From: Ananas comosus
Lineage: Eukaryota; Streptophyta; Magnoliopsida; Poales; Bromeliaceae
Assembly: GCF_001540865.1 (NCBI RefSeq)
Contig: NC_033627.1
Coordinates: forward strand, 2,964,313 to 3,028,312
DNA: 64,000 nt
Reading direction: 5' to 3'
Below, one piece after another: positions 21,945-34,026 of this stretch. The translations under genes were made by a program, and so were the position numbers. The number at the start of each line of letters is the position of its first letter. The stretch's first letter is position 1. Below the pieces are notes generated by a model. The model saw only the letters and a list, made by a program, of their open reading frames with translations, was not told the DNA's origin and ran no database searches.

Positions 21945-22569
21945 GTGAATCGAATTCTAACCCTAGCCCCTAATTCTCCTCCCTCGATCTTGACCACTTA
22001 TATTTGTAATGTATAGTTATAGAAAGAGTGTGTATCCCTTTCCTTTGATGGCCTCGAAGAACGAGAAGTCTCGGCTAAGATATGAACTTGCTGAAAAGGG
22101 GTTGAAGGTACTGTGATATTTCACGAAATCGTCGGTGTTAATAGAGAATGCCCTAAATGAGGGTACAAAGGGATCCGATTTCTATATAGCAATTTTTTTT
22201 CTCCTATATCTCTCTCAAAAAAAAATGTTTTTTCTCCTATAGTCTTTTTTTTCTTTCATTATTTTTTATTGAATTATAATTCTATTCTAAAAATTTTAAA
22301 GTATTTTTTATATTATTAAATTTAATTAAATATGATTATATCCGCCGCATCGCGTGAGTTGCTACACTAGTATCCCAATACCCTCGAATTACAAATTCAA
22401 CTAATGCTAATTCAACTACAACAAACAATAAATAAAATTTTTAGATTTGCCCGTAATTTCACCTGCAATGTAATTTGAAACACAACAGCCAAACAATCTC
22501 TTTTAGAATATGTTGCATTATCCTTACATGTTAATTATTGACCTGTTGACACATAAGATATTTTTTTTT
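21945..22569 (+). other. Flank of the peptidase fragment
   Basis: This begins like a plant intron (gtgaatcg, then aaccctagcccc). Near 22057-22108 an exon-like stretch encodes MASKNEKSRLRYELAEKGLK followed by gtactg, which could be a second captured exon; I do not recognise it. The rest is AT-rich. Confidence 0.3.
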
Positions 22570-22800
22570 GGAAAAACTTCAAATACCACTGAACTTTAGT
22601 ATCCTGTGGTTTCATTTTTTCTTTTTCTCAGTTTTTCTGTTAATATTGATACTTTAAATGCTTAAATTCAGTTATTATTCTGTTAGAAAATTTTTTTTGA
22701 TCTTTTATTACAATATTCTTTAAAAACCAATTCGAAAATTTAATTACAGGTTTAGAAAAATTCCGAAATAATACGGTAAAGAAAATGTTTAGATAAGGTC

Positions 22801-23272
22801 TGTGGATCGAGGCGTGCAGAACACTGTCCTAGAAGCGAAATTGCCCCTCCACGTGCGAGGCTTCTCAGCAATTACTTCTAGCGATACAACGACCACGTCC
22901 CACCTCGTCGGCACACTTCCAAGGTGGCGCAAAACGAACCCAACCAGCTTCAGATCCAGCAAAAGAAAACTCGGTAAAAATCCAGAAAGTAGAAAATGAT
23001 GAGAGGCTTGTGTTAACCTCACCCTATATTTATAACCTAGGCGATAATCAACGAAAGAATACAAATACAAATTAAAATAAAATGAACCGAGTGTATGGAC
23101 TGCGCCCGCCGCTGCCCGGCTCGGCTCATGCTCATGCTCATGCCGTGCGTGCGTATATTTAAACGAGAGTATAATTCTCATTTTCTTCCAAGCAACTAAC
23201 TTGAAAATAAAGCAATATATAAAAATCACAAACACTTTTTTCGTTTCCAATGTGGGACTAAACATCTCACAT
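22801..23272 (-). mobile_element. LTR-like sequence, minus orientation
   Basis: Read on the minus strand it starts tgtgagatgtttagtcccac and ends near gcctcgatccaca, so it has TG...CA ends. A tataaatataggg box lies inside, followed by a GC-richer part with cctcgcacgtgg. That arrangement resembles a Copia-type LTR with promoter and leader. No 5-bp duplication matches at these ends, so the borders are tentative. Confidence 0.4.
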
Positions 23273-23577
23273 GAAGATTTAGTTGGGCTCGCCAAGCCGC
23301 CTATTAACAATTATTGGGCTCTCAAGTGGTTTAATAAGTTTTAAATCAAAATAAACCCAATAAAAACCTAATATTCCTAGCGTGTAGGTCTTATATATTT
23401 TAATCAGAATCAGTTTTCGTACATCGTATTTAGACTCTGACGTTCTCGCAGGATCCAAACCAGATATGAGATTTTAGAGGTGGTTCCTACGGGTTCAAAT
23501 GGTGGCTCTTATCAAATCCGTTGGTTTAGTACTTTGCCTCGTATAGCACTTAGCTCTTATACTTTCGGCTGGTATTC

Positions 23578-23590
23578 GGCTCTGATACTA
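23578..23590 (-). other. Primer-binding site complementary to initiator tRNA-Met
   Basis: On the minus strand this reads tagtatcagagcc, one base off the canonical TGGTATCAGAGCC used by many plant LTR retrotransposons. It lies two bases from the inner end of the LTR at 23593-23729, the expected position. Confidence 0.65.
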
Positions 23591-23592
23591 AT

Positions 23593-23729
23593 TGTAACGA
23601 TCCGATCAGCTAGCAATAATAACTCGTTGGACCCAAAATGCTTCAGCCCAATTATTAATAGTGTGTAGGCCTCATATATTTTAATTAGAATCAGTTTCTT
23701 ATCCAATATAGGACTATTGGAGCGTTATA
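23593..23729 (-). mobile_element. Short LTR of a TRIM-like retroelement
   Basis: This 137-bp block begins tgtaacgatccgatcagcta and ends ggactattggagcgttata on the plus strand. Its termini are the inverted TGTAACG/CGTTATA typical of LTR ends. It abuts the tRNA-Met primer-binding site. Part of it (gtgtaggYcYtatatatttt, aatYagaatcagtttt) recurs at about 23384-23420 in the same orientation, suggesting the second LTR and a miniature internal region. Confidence 0.55.
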
Positions 23730-23874
23730 GATTTAACGAAAAAAAATAATGGGCGGGATAATAAAAAGATAAAAATAAAACTATAGAATACTAAATTAAT
23801 ATACTTTAAATCATATGATACTAAAATAAAAAAATACAAAACTGAAAAGATAGTATTTGAAGTTTTTTTTTTTT

Positions 23875-25640
23875 CCTTATTTTAGGCATGCACACAGTGG
23901 ATATATTATGGGTACCCAAAGCATTTCCCCTTTACTTTATCAACTGAGATTAAGTAATTTAGTATGGGAACTTAACTCACAATCATTACAGACAAGGTAC
24001 GTACTAGTACAGTAGTACCTAATTTCTAACATATGTCACCACAGAATAACACTGTGAACAGCAGTAGAGTGTTGATTAAAAATGTAATTTTTGATCTGTG
24101 TATTAATATGAGAGGGTGTCTCGGATTGTTTGACTCTTAAAGAAAATAAAATTTTGATAATTAGTCGAATTTACTTCACAACATATTACATATATATCTT
24201 TTCTGAATTCTCTAGTCAAAATAAAGGATTTAATCTCACTCCGATACTATATTTAAATTTCAGAATCATCAACTGCACTTTAAAATATATTCTCTGTGCC
24301 CAATTTTTTTCTTATCTAATACATGTTTTACATTTTATGTTTTTTTTCACTCTCTTTCGAGGCAACAATGGTGGCTCGGCTCGAGGCAAACTAAGGACGC
24401 ACCCTGTCCCTCTTTGTTACTTCGTTATTTGAATTATCGCAACCACAAAATACAGCGCAAAAAATAAAATAAAAAGCTAATTGTACGCTTTATATTCGAG
24501 TGTACATTTTTATATTTTAAGATTTAAAATATTTAGATTTTTTTGATTTGTAATTAAGAGCGCACATATATAGAGAGGTTTTTTTCTTTTTTTTGGCATA
24601 GTAGGCGCGTAAAAGCCAAAAAAAAGAAAGAAATTGTGTCCATTATATATTTTACATCCTATTTAGGACAACTATTTCCATGAGCCTCAATAATCAGTAA
24701 CTAATCAGCAATGGTCTCTGAGTTTCTAATAAATAGCTACTGTTTTTTTATTTGCAATCAAGTGTCGGTGGATCTGAAAATATAAATTAACTAAAATTCG
24801 AATTTAAAATCTCGAGTATCAATTATCAATTTTTTTTTTACCACTTGCGCTAAGAGTAGAATATTAAAAAATAAAAATATAGCTTTCTTTTCTATATGAC
24901 ATAATAAATGTTAGGAGGAAAAAATGATAAAATAGTTTGTTTGATAATTTTTTTATCTTAAATTATATTTATTTTATTTTTAGTCAAATATTTTGTTTGA
25001 TAATTCTTTTTTACAAAATTTAGTCATATTTTTTAAAAATAAACTCTAGTGTCCAAAATTTCCTCTATTGATGTGATTTGCATTCATGGCCGGAGAATCT
25101 GACCCTAACGTCTAATCTGGTCCGGGATGGAGATGCAATCGTCACATGTTATTTTTTTTTAAAAAAAATATAGTTTATTCTTTTAAAAATAAATTAAATT
25201 ACTAATTATTAAAGTTTATTTTGATTTTGAAATCTATCTAATGTTATTGAATAAAATAAAATAAAAATAAAAATATATAGAAATATATTTTTTTATTTTT
25301 TTGTAATACTGTAAAAATTTTATCATAACTGATTAATTACGATATATAAAACGCAAAATTATATACGAAAATAAATAAAATATTTTTTTACCGTATTTTC
25401 TGTAAAAACGGCCTCTAAATACTCTCATGGCATTTGACCAATATACCCTTATCTATATACCTTGCTCAATAGAGGCTCCCGAGGTCATATTTGGCATTTC
25501 GCATGTACCCAATCAGAGACGGAGAGAGTGAGACAAGATTTTAATGCGCCTTATAGGAGGAGCCAAAGAGAACGCAAGAGAGAGAAAGAGAGAGAGAGAG
25601 AGAGAGTAGTGAGACAGTGTGCAGCGCCGAGAGCGAGTCT
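23875..25640. other. Non-coding interval upstream of the FORKED-like gene
   Basis: The DNA is AT-rich with no recognised gene. A decayed minus-strand SINE-like stretch is possible near 24766-24860 (attcgaatttaaaatctcga, then accacttgcgctaag). A (GA)n run near 25578-25606 probably belongs to the promoter or leader of the next gene. Confidence 0.4.
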
Positions 25641-25687
25641 TATCACACGAACAGCAACTCCCCCCATTCTCTCTGCTTCGCTCACCC

Positions 25688-25694
25688 TATAAAG
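25688..25694 (+). promoter_or_regulatory. TATA-like box of the FORKED-like gene
   Basis: Tataaag lies about 100 bases upstream of the ATG at 25791, within a pyrimidine-rich promoter and after a GA repeat. That spacing would leave a leader of about 70 bases with a (CCA)n tract. Confidence 0.45.
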
Positions 25695-25790
25695 TCCCCC
25701 ATTCATTACCACCACCACCACCACCACCACCCTCGTCTCCTCCGTCCACAAAACCCCTTCACCCCCGGAGCATAAAAAAACCCTTTCGCC

Positions 25791-27367
25791 ATGGACGATC
25801 CGCGCGAGCCATGGCTCCCCGAGGGGCCCCGCGACCCCATGGAGTTCCTCTCCCGCTCCTGGAGCGCCTCCGCGCTCGAGGTCTCCAAGGCCCTCGCCTC
25901 CGCCCCCCCGCCCCCGCCCCCGCTCCCGCCGCCGCCGCCGCCGCACACCTTCTCGGTGGCGGCGATCCCCGAGGACGCCGCCGGCGAGATGGAGGAGGCC
26001 GCCGCCGCGGCGGCGAGCGTCGCCGGGAACCCCTTCGCCTTCGCGTCGTCGGCGACGTCGCAGCTCGTCATGGAGCGGATCTTGTCGCAATCGGTGAGCT
26101 CCTCTTCCTAATTTCGCTTCATTATTTGCTCCTAGGTTTAATCGATGTGTAGGTAGGTATATTGTAGTTCTACTTGTTTCATGTTACTTTCATTATTCAC
26201 TCTGCTTTCACAATTTTTTTGTAAAAAAAAAAAAGGTGTGCTTTGTGAGCTCTCAAAACTCGTCCTTTTTATCTACCACTTCAACTATAATTGTTTGTAT
26301 TCAACAATCCTCTGTTTTTTGTGTTCTCTTCATCTTTAACCACACCTTATTAAAAAAAAAAAAACCCCCCCCAATTTTCTCAACAAAAGTTACTCTTTGT
26401 TCCTCCTCTACTGCAGCTTTACTCAATCCAACTTCTGGGTTGCAAAGCTCTCAAAGCTCTGTTTCTCACTATGCTCTGTTTCTCCTCTCCCCCTGTTTTC
26501 ACCATACACAGCAAGAAGTTTCCCCTCTCACTTCCGGTCGCCTCTCGCACAGCAGCGGCCCCCTCAACGGCGGCGGATCCCTCTCCGACAGCCCCCCAGT
26601 TTCCCCTTCCGAAATCGACGACATTAAGGTCCCCTCTCTCATCTCTCCATCTAATAGTCTAAAACTGGAAAAAGAAAAGGAAAACAACAAAACAGAGTAG
26701 CTTCTCTTGTTCTTGTTTCCTTATGAGTAAAATTGTGCTGGGAGAAACCGGATCAATAGTACACTCCATTAAATTTAATTGTTCTAAAAACTTCTTAAGT
26801 AGAAAAACTAGAACTTTACTTGATGTTACTTAATAATGGGTCTATTTCCACTGTTCATTCCTCTGTTTTTTAATAAAGCAAGTAAATTTCTTTGTTTCAC
26901 TGTAGTAGTAGACCAGTGACCAAAGGTCTCACCTTTAAAGAGAGAAAGAGAGAGAGAGATGTGAAACCTTTCTCTTGTTCCAATAAAATACCTGTGACAT
27001 ATTTATCACCAGGCGTGTAATTAAGTGCCCACTTTTTTGTTTTTTCTAATAGGAGTTTGGGTGCTTTGATCATTACTTTGCTATGCCCATGTGCTTTTTT
27101 TNGCCCACTTTTTTGTTTTTTCTAATAGGAGTTTGGGTGCTTTGATCATTACTTTGCTATGCCCATGTCCTTTTCTTCTTTTTTTTTTTTTTGTGTTTCA
27201 CTGAGATGGTAAAACATCATATATGCCTAGCCCTAAAATGCTCCTGGGAGCCAACCTGAGAAAAGGAGTGCTCTTTACAGCACCAGGGTTATTTTGGGCT
27301 TTTCAAATTTGGATATAGGAAAAAGGAAAAGAGCCAAATAATTGCTACTACTATCGCTTTTGCACCA

Positions 27368-27407
<40 letters not shown>

Positions 27408-27663
27408 CTAATGAGATTTGGTGAGCACTGTAGGATATACCATGTCCATCCATGTAAGGCTAGAGGGGCACTTTTGGTAATTTTCAGGGGTTATTTTGGG
27501 AATGTTGTACAAAATATAATATAATAATATGATTAATTAATGTGAGGGGTTATTTTGTCTTGTAGTTCTCTGAGCAAAGCAACCTCTGTGGGTTTTTCAT
27601 ATTTTTTGTTTCTCTGGTTTTTGCTTGGGACTTAAGAAGCTTTGATTCTTTCCCAGTTTTTGT

Positions 27664-27701
<38 letters not shown>

Positions 27702-29667
27702 GCTTCATCAAACAGCAAAAGCAGTTTCTTCAGAAGCTGCCCCCCTTTTGCTTTGGCTGGTGTCCGCAGCACTTCTGCTACCTTTTGTTTTCTTTCTTCT
27801 TTCTCCTTTTTTTTTTTTTTTTTGCCGAGTACTAATCTCATCATTAAATTAAAAAAAAAGAATCGGGTTCTGAGCCGCTGTGCGTGCTCCAATCTCATTA
27901 CCACATCTGTTCCCTATACATGTCATAAGATGCCGAGGGAAACGCATTTCCCATGCAACTGTTCTGAAACTGGAACGCTTGGGAACAGTGTTTCTTGTTC
28001 AATCAATTTCGCTGTGGGACCCTTGACCGCCCTCACGCTCACGCTCCACACGTACGAGTACGAATAATAGTAAACGAGAGTAAACATAGTATTATTATCA
28101 TTATTATTATTCAAATCGATTTGATTTAACATAATATTATTATTCAATACGAATTATAGTAAATAGGTGTGGATATAGTATAATTCAAATCGATTTGGCT
28201 TAGCCTATGAGATTTCTGGTGTAGTATTGCCGCGCGAGCAACACGCCGAAGCCGCAGGCGTACAACCGCGCCGGGGGTGGGAAGACGGTGGGGAGGTGGC
28301 TGAAGGACCGGCGGGAGCGGAAGAAGGAGGAGACGCGCGCGCACAACGCGCAGCTCCACGCGGCCGTCTCCGTGGCCGGCGTGGCAGCCGCCGTGGCCGC
28401 GATTGCCGCCGCCACCGCCGCTGCCTCCTCCGCCGCCTCGGGCTCTGGGAAGGACGACCGCGCCTCCCGCACCGACATGGCGGTGGCCTCCGCCGCCACG
28501 CTCGTCGCCGCGCAGTGCGTGGAGGCCGCGGAGTCGATGGGGGCCGAGCGCGAGCACCTGGCGGCCGTCGTCGGCTCCGCCGTCAACGTGCGCACGCCGG
28601 GGGACATCACAACTATCACCGCGGCTGCTGCTACTGGTAGCGTCCGCATTCCGATTCCGGATCATCATTTAATTTCGAACTAAAATTTGCATCATTTAAT
28701 GGTAAACTTAAATTGTTGCTAAATTTGGTCCGGGTATATCTCATTTTCCCGCATTAATGGGTAGCATTACGAGGGGCGGCGACATTGAAGGCGCGGGCCC
28801 TGAAAGAGGTGTGGAACATTGCTGCAGTAATTCCAGTAGAGAAGGGCGGAGTCGGCGGCGGCGGCGGCGGCCATCAGAAGCATCAGCATCAGCATCATCA
28901 CGGCCAGAGCAAGCAGCAAAAGGAGATCGACAGCAATGGGAGCAGCTTCAGCGACGATCTCGTCGCCGACGAGGACAACTTCCTCGGCCTCTGTAGCCAG
29001 GAGCTTCTCGCCCGCGGGTCCGAGCTACTCAAGCGGACGCGCAAAGGTGTTCGATCATATTCCCCCCTGTTCTTGTTCAGAGAATATTACAATTACAACT
29101 AAAAAGAGCGAACGAAGAGTGATAATTGATTTTGATTTGCAGGTGCACTGCACTGGAAGGTTGTTTCAGTTTACATTAACAGAGTGGGTCAGGTAAAATG
29201 GTTTTCAAGGGCTTTTACTGTTTCTGTTTACAATTCCCTTTTAGATCCTTACTCTGCAAGGTTTAATTAAGGGTTTCTTTTTGCGCGAATTGTTTAGGTA
29301 ATGCTTAAGATGAAGAGTAAGCATGTAGCTGGAACAATCACTAAGAAGAAGAAAAGTAAGCTAACATTGTTTTATTTTTTGTTTGAGGGTTTTATTGTGC
29401 ATCAAAGCTTTATGCTGAGTCTATAACTTTTGGTGTCGGAAACATTCATTTACTGCAGGTGTAGTCATAGATGTGTGCAAGGATGTCACGGCGTGGCCGG
29501 GCCGACACCTGCTAGAAGGCGGGGAGCAGCGCCGCTACTTCGGGCTCAAGACGGCGGAGCACCGCGTGATCGAGTTCGAGTGCAGGAGCCAGCGCGAGTA
29601 CGAGATGTGGACGCAGGGCGTGTCGCGCCTCCTCGCCATCGTCAGCGAGAGGAAGCGCCTCGCGTAA
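25791..29667 (+). CDS. FORKED / VAN3-binding protein (auxin canalisation domain plus PH domain)
   Basis: Seven exons: 25791-26093, 26512-26628, 28225-28636, 28765-29046, 29143-29192, 29298-29355 and 29459-29667. They total 1431 nt and 476 residues, and all junctions are GT-AG and in frame. Residues 16-36 ([10 protein letters not shown], then [10 protein letters not shown]) are the family's N-terminal signature. A proline tract follows, then [28 protein letters not shown] and [16 protein letters not shown]. An Ala-rich helical stretch ([20 protein letters not shown]) leads to [20 protein letters not shown] and [18 protein letters not shown]. The C-terminal third from [13 protein letters not shown] to [15 protein letters not shown] is a PH-like domain. 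In Arabidopsis these proteins bind the ARF-GAP VAN3 at the trans-Golgi network and help PIN polarity and vein formation. Exon 3 is very GC-rich. The gene converges on the LIFEGUARD gene. Intron 2 contains an N and a duplicated 66-mer. Confidence 0.93.
27027..27168 (+). repeat. Direct duplication around an N, probable assembly artefact
   Basis: The 66-base block at 27027-27092 is repeated without change at 27103-27168, with a T run and a single N at 27102 between them. An exact duplicate abutting an N is typical of two contig ends that overlap but were joined rather than merged. It lies in intron 2 of the FORKED-like gene and does not affect coding. Confidence 0.85.
27372..27404. repeat. (GA)n microsatellite in FORKED-like intron 2
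   Basis: This is a GA run of about 32 bases. A CT run lies at about 27667-27698 in the same intron, and the two are in opposite phase. Confidence 0.9.
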
Positions 29668-32089
29668 TCCGCGAAAGAAAACCAGTTAAAAAGAAAAAAA
29701 AAAAAAAAAAAAAGCACTAGCAAAAAAATGAAGCTGTGTAGATCTGGAAAAGAGGAGGGGGTGATGGATAGGTGACCCACCCTGAATTAAAGAGGTTTGG
29801 TGAGGGGGTGTTTCAAATGGGGAAGGATTTGTTGTGTTTTTTTGTGTCTGTGTGGGGTTGGTGTATAATGTAGTGAAATTGTGATGGGTTCCATCTCTCA
29901 CATCTCTCACATTGTGTAGGAAGAGAAAAGTAGGGTGGGATCATAAGATCAATCAAAGAAGAGGGTGTGGGGTAGTTTTGTTATTGGGTTTTACCTTTTG
30001 TCCTATGGTTTTGTATAAATATTTTTAAAAAAGCCAAAAAAAAAGAGCAAAAGGGTAAACTATGATCTGATCAGCTACAGTTGTTGTAGGAAAGAATCTT
30101 TGACTGAGGAAAAAAGGAAAAAGTTAAAAAAGTTAAAAAAAAAAAAGCAGGTGAGGGGCTCTTTTTATCCCTGTTATTTGATTTGTCAAGCTAAAGATAA
30201 AAAGTCACCACTTTGCTTTACTATGGACTCAAAATTGACTAAGAAACACAATCAGGTACTTTTATTGTAACCATATTCCCCTATTCACAGAATCAAAGTA
30301 ACTGTATATGTTCCTCTGGCGTGTGATTACTCTTCCACATTGTGAAAATTATTAAAAAAAAAAAAGAAGCTTACGAAGTTTTGGGGTTATGAATTTGCCT
30401 TATAATAAGTGAGCCATATCACGAATTTTAGGACAGCACGGAGCAGTTAATGAAGTTACATGTGAATGCATTGTAGCATAATAATGCATCACCAGGCAAT
30501 ATATATATTTTATTTCCTGAGGACTAAATGCATGAATTTTCATACACGCAAGTTATGGATGATGCATTAATTGCATCAACAAGGATATAAGATTTCACTG
30601 GCTTAATCGAATGGTTCAACCAGGATTTCAATATATGTGAATCTGCGGCCAAATTTTTAATATTAGTTGTATTAGTCGATAAAAAAAATATTTAAATACA
30701 AAGCGGTGTTTCTATTTGAGATTGCATAAGAGAAATCGTTTTACCATGGGGTAGAGAGGTGAGACGGGTTCTGAACCCTGAAAGCAGAAGCTACGAATGC
30801 TATGCTTATATTTCATTTTTAAGTAATTTGTGTACACCGATAAAGAGCGAAAAGAAATCAGCTTTTACATAAGTGAAGAAACTAAGTTTCAAAATAAAGT
30901 GAAATTATGTGCTTATGCATCCTAATCATTCTTTCAATAATTGCATGATCTCCTCAACATCATAGGAGACTTTTCATCCAGAATTTTTTTTTTTTTAAAA
31001 GTTGTGGGTTCCCTGGTCCATGGGTCATGATTAAAATTAGCTCATTACTTGTTGACCCATTAGGAAGAATTGGTTCAGGTAGTAGCTACCTACAACATTC
31101 CACAAGAGACAAGCCATCATTCAGTGGACTCTGCTCAATCATTAGGCATGTTTGTTTCACCAGTGAGTAGTGGGAAGTGAAATTATTTACATTTGTAGCT
31201 TGATTTGCCGTAAATTAAATTCGCTCGTTAACCTGTAGTTGACTTTTCTCTGAATGGTGCCAAAGTCAATTATAGGGGTAAAAGAGATAGAAAAGATAAT
31301 AAAAAATTAATCCAAGAATCAATCTTTACCTAACAATGAGAATAGTAAAATGAAAAATGACAGCTTACGTCGAAAAATAGTCTTGATTTTTCACTATTGC
31401 CCTGTGTCTTCTTGAGATTAGTGTTGGATCTGACTCCCATCCAACGGAGCAGGACATTCTCGATGTACCAGTCATATCATTTGGAAGCCATCACAGACTA
31501 ATTTAGTTGTCGCCATGCCAGATTCATCAAGTATTCATCGAGTGGAATAGTAGTAAATCCGACAATTGAAAAGTTAGAAGTGAATTATTTTGCTATGTAG
31601 TAAAATTGCATTTTGCTGTTCTGGATCTCACAGGAATGAGTACGCAGAAAAGTTCAGCCAGAGCGGCAGCATCATGATTCACGATAACAAGCTATCGCGC
31701 GGCGATGCGAAATTGGCCTCAGCAACAATTGTCCAATATGTTACTGTGTATTCAATGAGTTTGAGAAATCGATTTCAGACACATGTATTTGTCATGGCCA
31801 CTTCCATCTCTGCTTTAACATTACAGCAAATCAAACACAGATTCAGATTTCAAACTCAAATAACAAGCTGGTTTATACTTTTTGGAGTAGACATAGTTGT
31901 GCATTCCACGCTTGAAACTTGTCGCTTCAATAAGGTTAATAAAAGACAGAAAAGATCTACCTATACACCAAGACAAATGATCCAGTACCTTTTCATACTT
32001 ACAATATACAACTTTAGCATCACTCTGTTCAAGCGCCCGTTTGATCATTATGAGATGTATGCTACGGGATCAATAATCTTCTGAGTGCT
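29668..32089. other. Convergent intergenic region
   Basis: The first 350 or so bases are G/T-rich and probably the FORKED-like 3' untranslated region. The last 300 are probably the LIFEGUARD 3' untranslated region. The middle is AT-rich. A fragment of a dispersed repeat (aggcatgtttgtttcaccag, tgccaaagtcaattata) lies at 31140-31310. A plus-strand frame at 31590-32084 is antisense to the LIFEGUARD tail and resembles nothing. Confidence 0.5.
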
Positions 32090-34000
32090 TCAACTATCGG
32101 CGGCTCTTAGTAGAGTGAGAAGAGATAGAAATAAATTGATGACGTCTAAATACAAAGCAACAGCAGCCCAAATGTATTCATCGTAAGTATAGCGTTTAAT
32201 CAAGTTGTCTGTGTCATAAATAATGTAGCCAGAGAATATAATTGCCGCTAATCCCCCGTATATCATGAGAGAGATCTTTCCCAGTGGGAATAAGATCTGC
32301 AAAATAAGTGATGGATGCTTAATACCATAGAAATATAAATCTAAATTTCTAGAAAGAGAGAGATGTGCTTCGAGGTATTTTGTCTACCTGGATGAAGGCA
32401 AACGCAAGCAACACTAAGAAGGAAGCAAAAAGGAAGGGGCCAAGGAAGTTGAAGTCGTGGCCCCTCTTCGCAGCCCAGAAGGTGTAGAGCGTGAGGCTAA
32501 CAACCACTACCGTGGTTAGGATAGCAGATTCCAAAATGACCTTCCCTGTTTATGATTAAAAGTCTCGCAGTCAAAGTTATTTGTCATAATAGCAACAAGG
32601 ACAATACTAGAAAGTGGATATTCGGATTGTTTTGAAATCATCAATTGTAGATGATAATCAGAAACATTCTATTACTACAGAGATATGAAAGAAAAGAAGC
32701 GAATAAATAGAGAACTTCTCAAGACATGCTCAAATAATAATTGCAAAAAACTAATCCAACATCAGGGGGGTAAAAGAAAAGAAACTGATATGTTAAAGCA
32801 TGAGAAAAACTTACCTGTTAAGCACATCATAAGAAAGTTAATACCATTGTATGTTAAGTCAAAAAGAAAATACTACATAGCAATCTATATTTTGTGTTTT
32901 GATAGGCATTCTACCTTACAAAGTAAAAGCTAAAGGAGGTCATTTTCTCCGTTCTAATAGTTAATTTGGCACCTCAAAACTGTTTCCAAACATAAAGCAG
33001 AGGCAAATGATGTTTTCCGCACAGATACACAAAAGATTTCTATGTATTTGACAGCACAAGCAACCTAGATCTTCAGATAACAGAATGTTCCTTAACTACC
33101 TTGCTTAAAATTGGCCAATACTGACAATCTGAAAGATAAATATCATTGTGCTTCTGGACTATTGGCTAAAATAATGTGAGCTTACACCATCCATGATCAT
33201 CTAGGCCTATCATGCCAGTATATTTAAGGAGAATATCCATAAAATTGTCAACAATATGACAGCATTTCCACCCTACAACAGCTGCATGATCCTGCAACTA
33301 TGAATTAAAATCGTACAAGCTGTTACTGAACCTAATGTATTGTGAACATGTGAACTCATCTATGCGACTAAACGAAATACGCGGTATCATTCTAATTATA
33401 CTTTTGTGAAACATGATAATTTCACAGCATCTTGTTACACCTACATTGAATATATTATTAGAACTTCAGCAAGCAAATTACAATAGAATAATTAAAGTTG
33501 CGATCTTTACCGCTGGTGAATGCGCAGGACATCCCGACAGCGAAACTGATCGAAACCGTAAACAATCCTAGCAACAGCAGATTCACCGGATGCCGCTGGT
33601 GATAGTAATACAGAGGGCACAGAACTGCATTTAGAAATCATCAAAAAAAAAAAAAAATCAGAAAAAACAAAGTAAAAAAACAATAACAAAATCAAATGAA
33701 ATCACCAAAATAGCAATCAAAACAAAAGCAGGGAGTAGGGGGAGAGGGACCGATGAAGGGGAGGATGAGGAGGACGATGTATAGGGCTAATCCGGCGGTG
33801 GAGGAGACGAAGAAATGGGAGATGGGGTGGACGAAGACGATGACGGCGGAGACTGCGGCGGTCATGGCGATCTGTATGGCGAGTATTACGTAGATCTTCC
33901 GGATGAACGCCCACCGGAGCTCCGGGCTCTCCATCATCGCCGGGTACAGCGGCTGCGGCCCCGATTCCACATCTCCCTTCCCGTACGGACGATTCCACAT
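32090..34000 (-). CDS. LIFEGUARD protein (BAX inhibitor-1-like, TMBIM family)
   Basis: Four exons read leftwards: 34000-33751, 33624-33511, 32545-32388 and 32296-32090. They give 729 nt and 242 residues, the usual length, with GT-AG borders in frame. The protein starts MWNRPYGKGDVESG, then PLYPAMMESPELRWAFIRKIY. Seven hydrophobic segments follow, at about residues 36-57, 63-86, 98-119, 123-145, 153-176, 184-206 and 214-237. FSGYIIYDTDNLIKRYTYDE and ALYLDVINLFLSLL carry the two conserved Asp positions thought to act as the pH-sensitive latch of the family. LIFEGUARD proteins sit in ER or vacuolar membranes, moderate calcium leak and suppress stress cell death; Arabidopsis LFG4/BIL4 also acts in brassinosteroid signalling. 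The gene is tail-to-tail with the FORKED-like gene. Confidence 0.93.
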
Positions 34001-34026
34001 CTTTTCCTAGATCGATCGATCGAAAT

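Larger units (their letters stand above)
22570..23874. mobile_element. Foldback-type MITE split by retroelement sequence
   Basis: The left arm starts ggaaaaacttcaaataccac at 22570. The right arm ends with the inverse, gatagtatttgaagtttttt, near 23868. Between 22801 and 23729 lies unrelated LTR-like DNA. Arm words (catatgatactaaaat, actaaattaatatacttta) match the foldback elements at 14822 and 47910. The simplest reading is that retroelement DNA inserted into a MITE. Confidence 0.5.

Noticed and set aside
22789..23310. 173-codon minus-strand frame
   Set aside because: It spans LTR-like sequence containing a TATA box and shows no conserved protein motif.
25551..26152. Several overlapping frames on both strands around the FORKED-like first exon
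   Set aside because: Only the 25791 frame carries the family signature and joins in frame to later exons; the others are GC-rich shadows.
28144..28683. Long alternative frames across FORKED-like exon 3
   Set aside because: They are shadows in a very GC-rich exon; the frame starting [10 protein letters not shown] matches the family and splices correctly.
31590..32084. 164-codon plus-strand frame next to the LIFEGUARD stop
   Set aside because: It resembles nothing, is antisense to the probable 3' untranslated region, and has AT-rich random composition.
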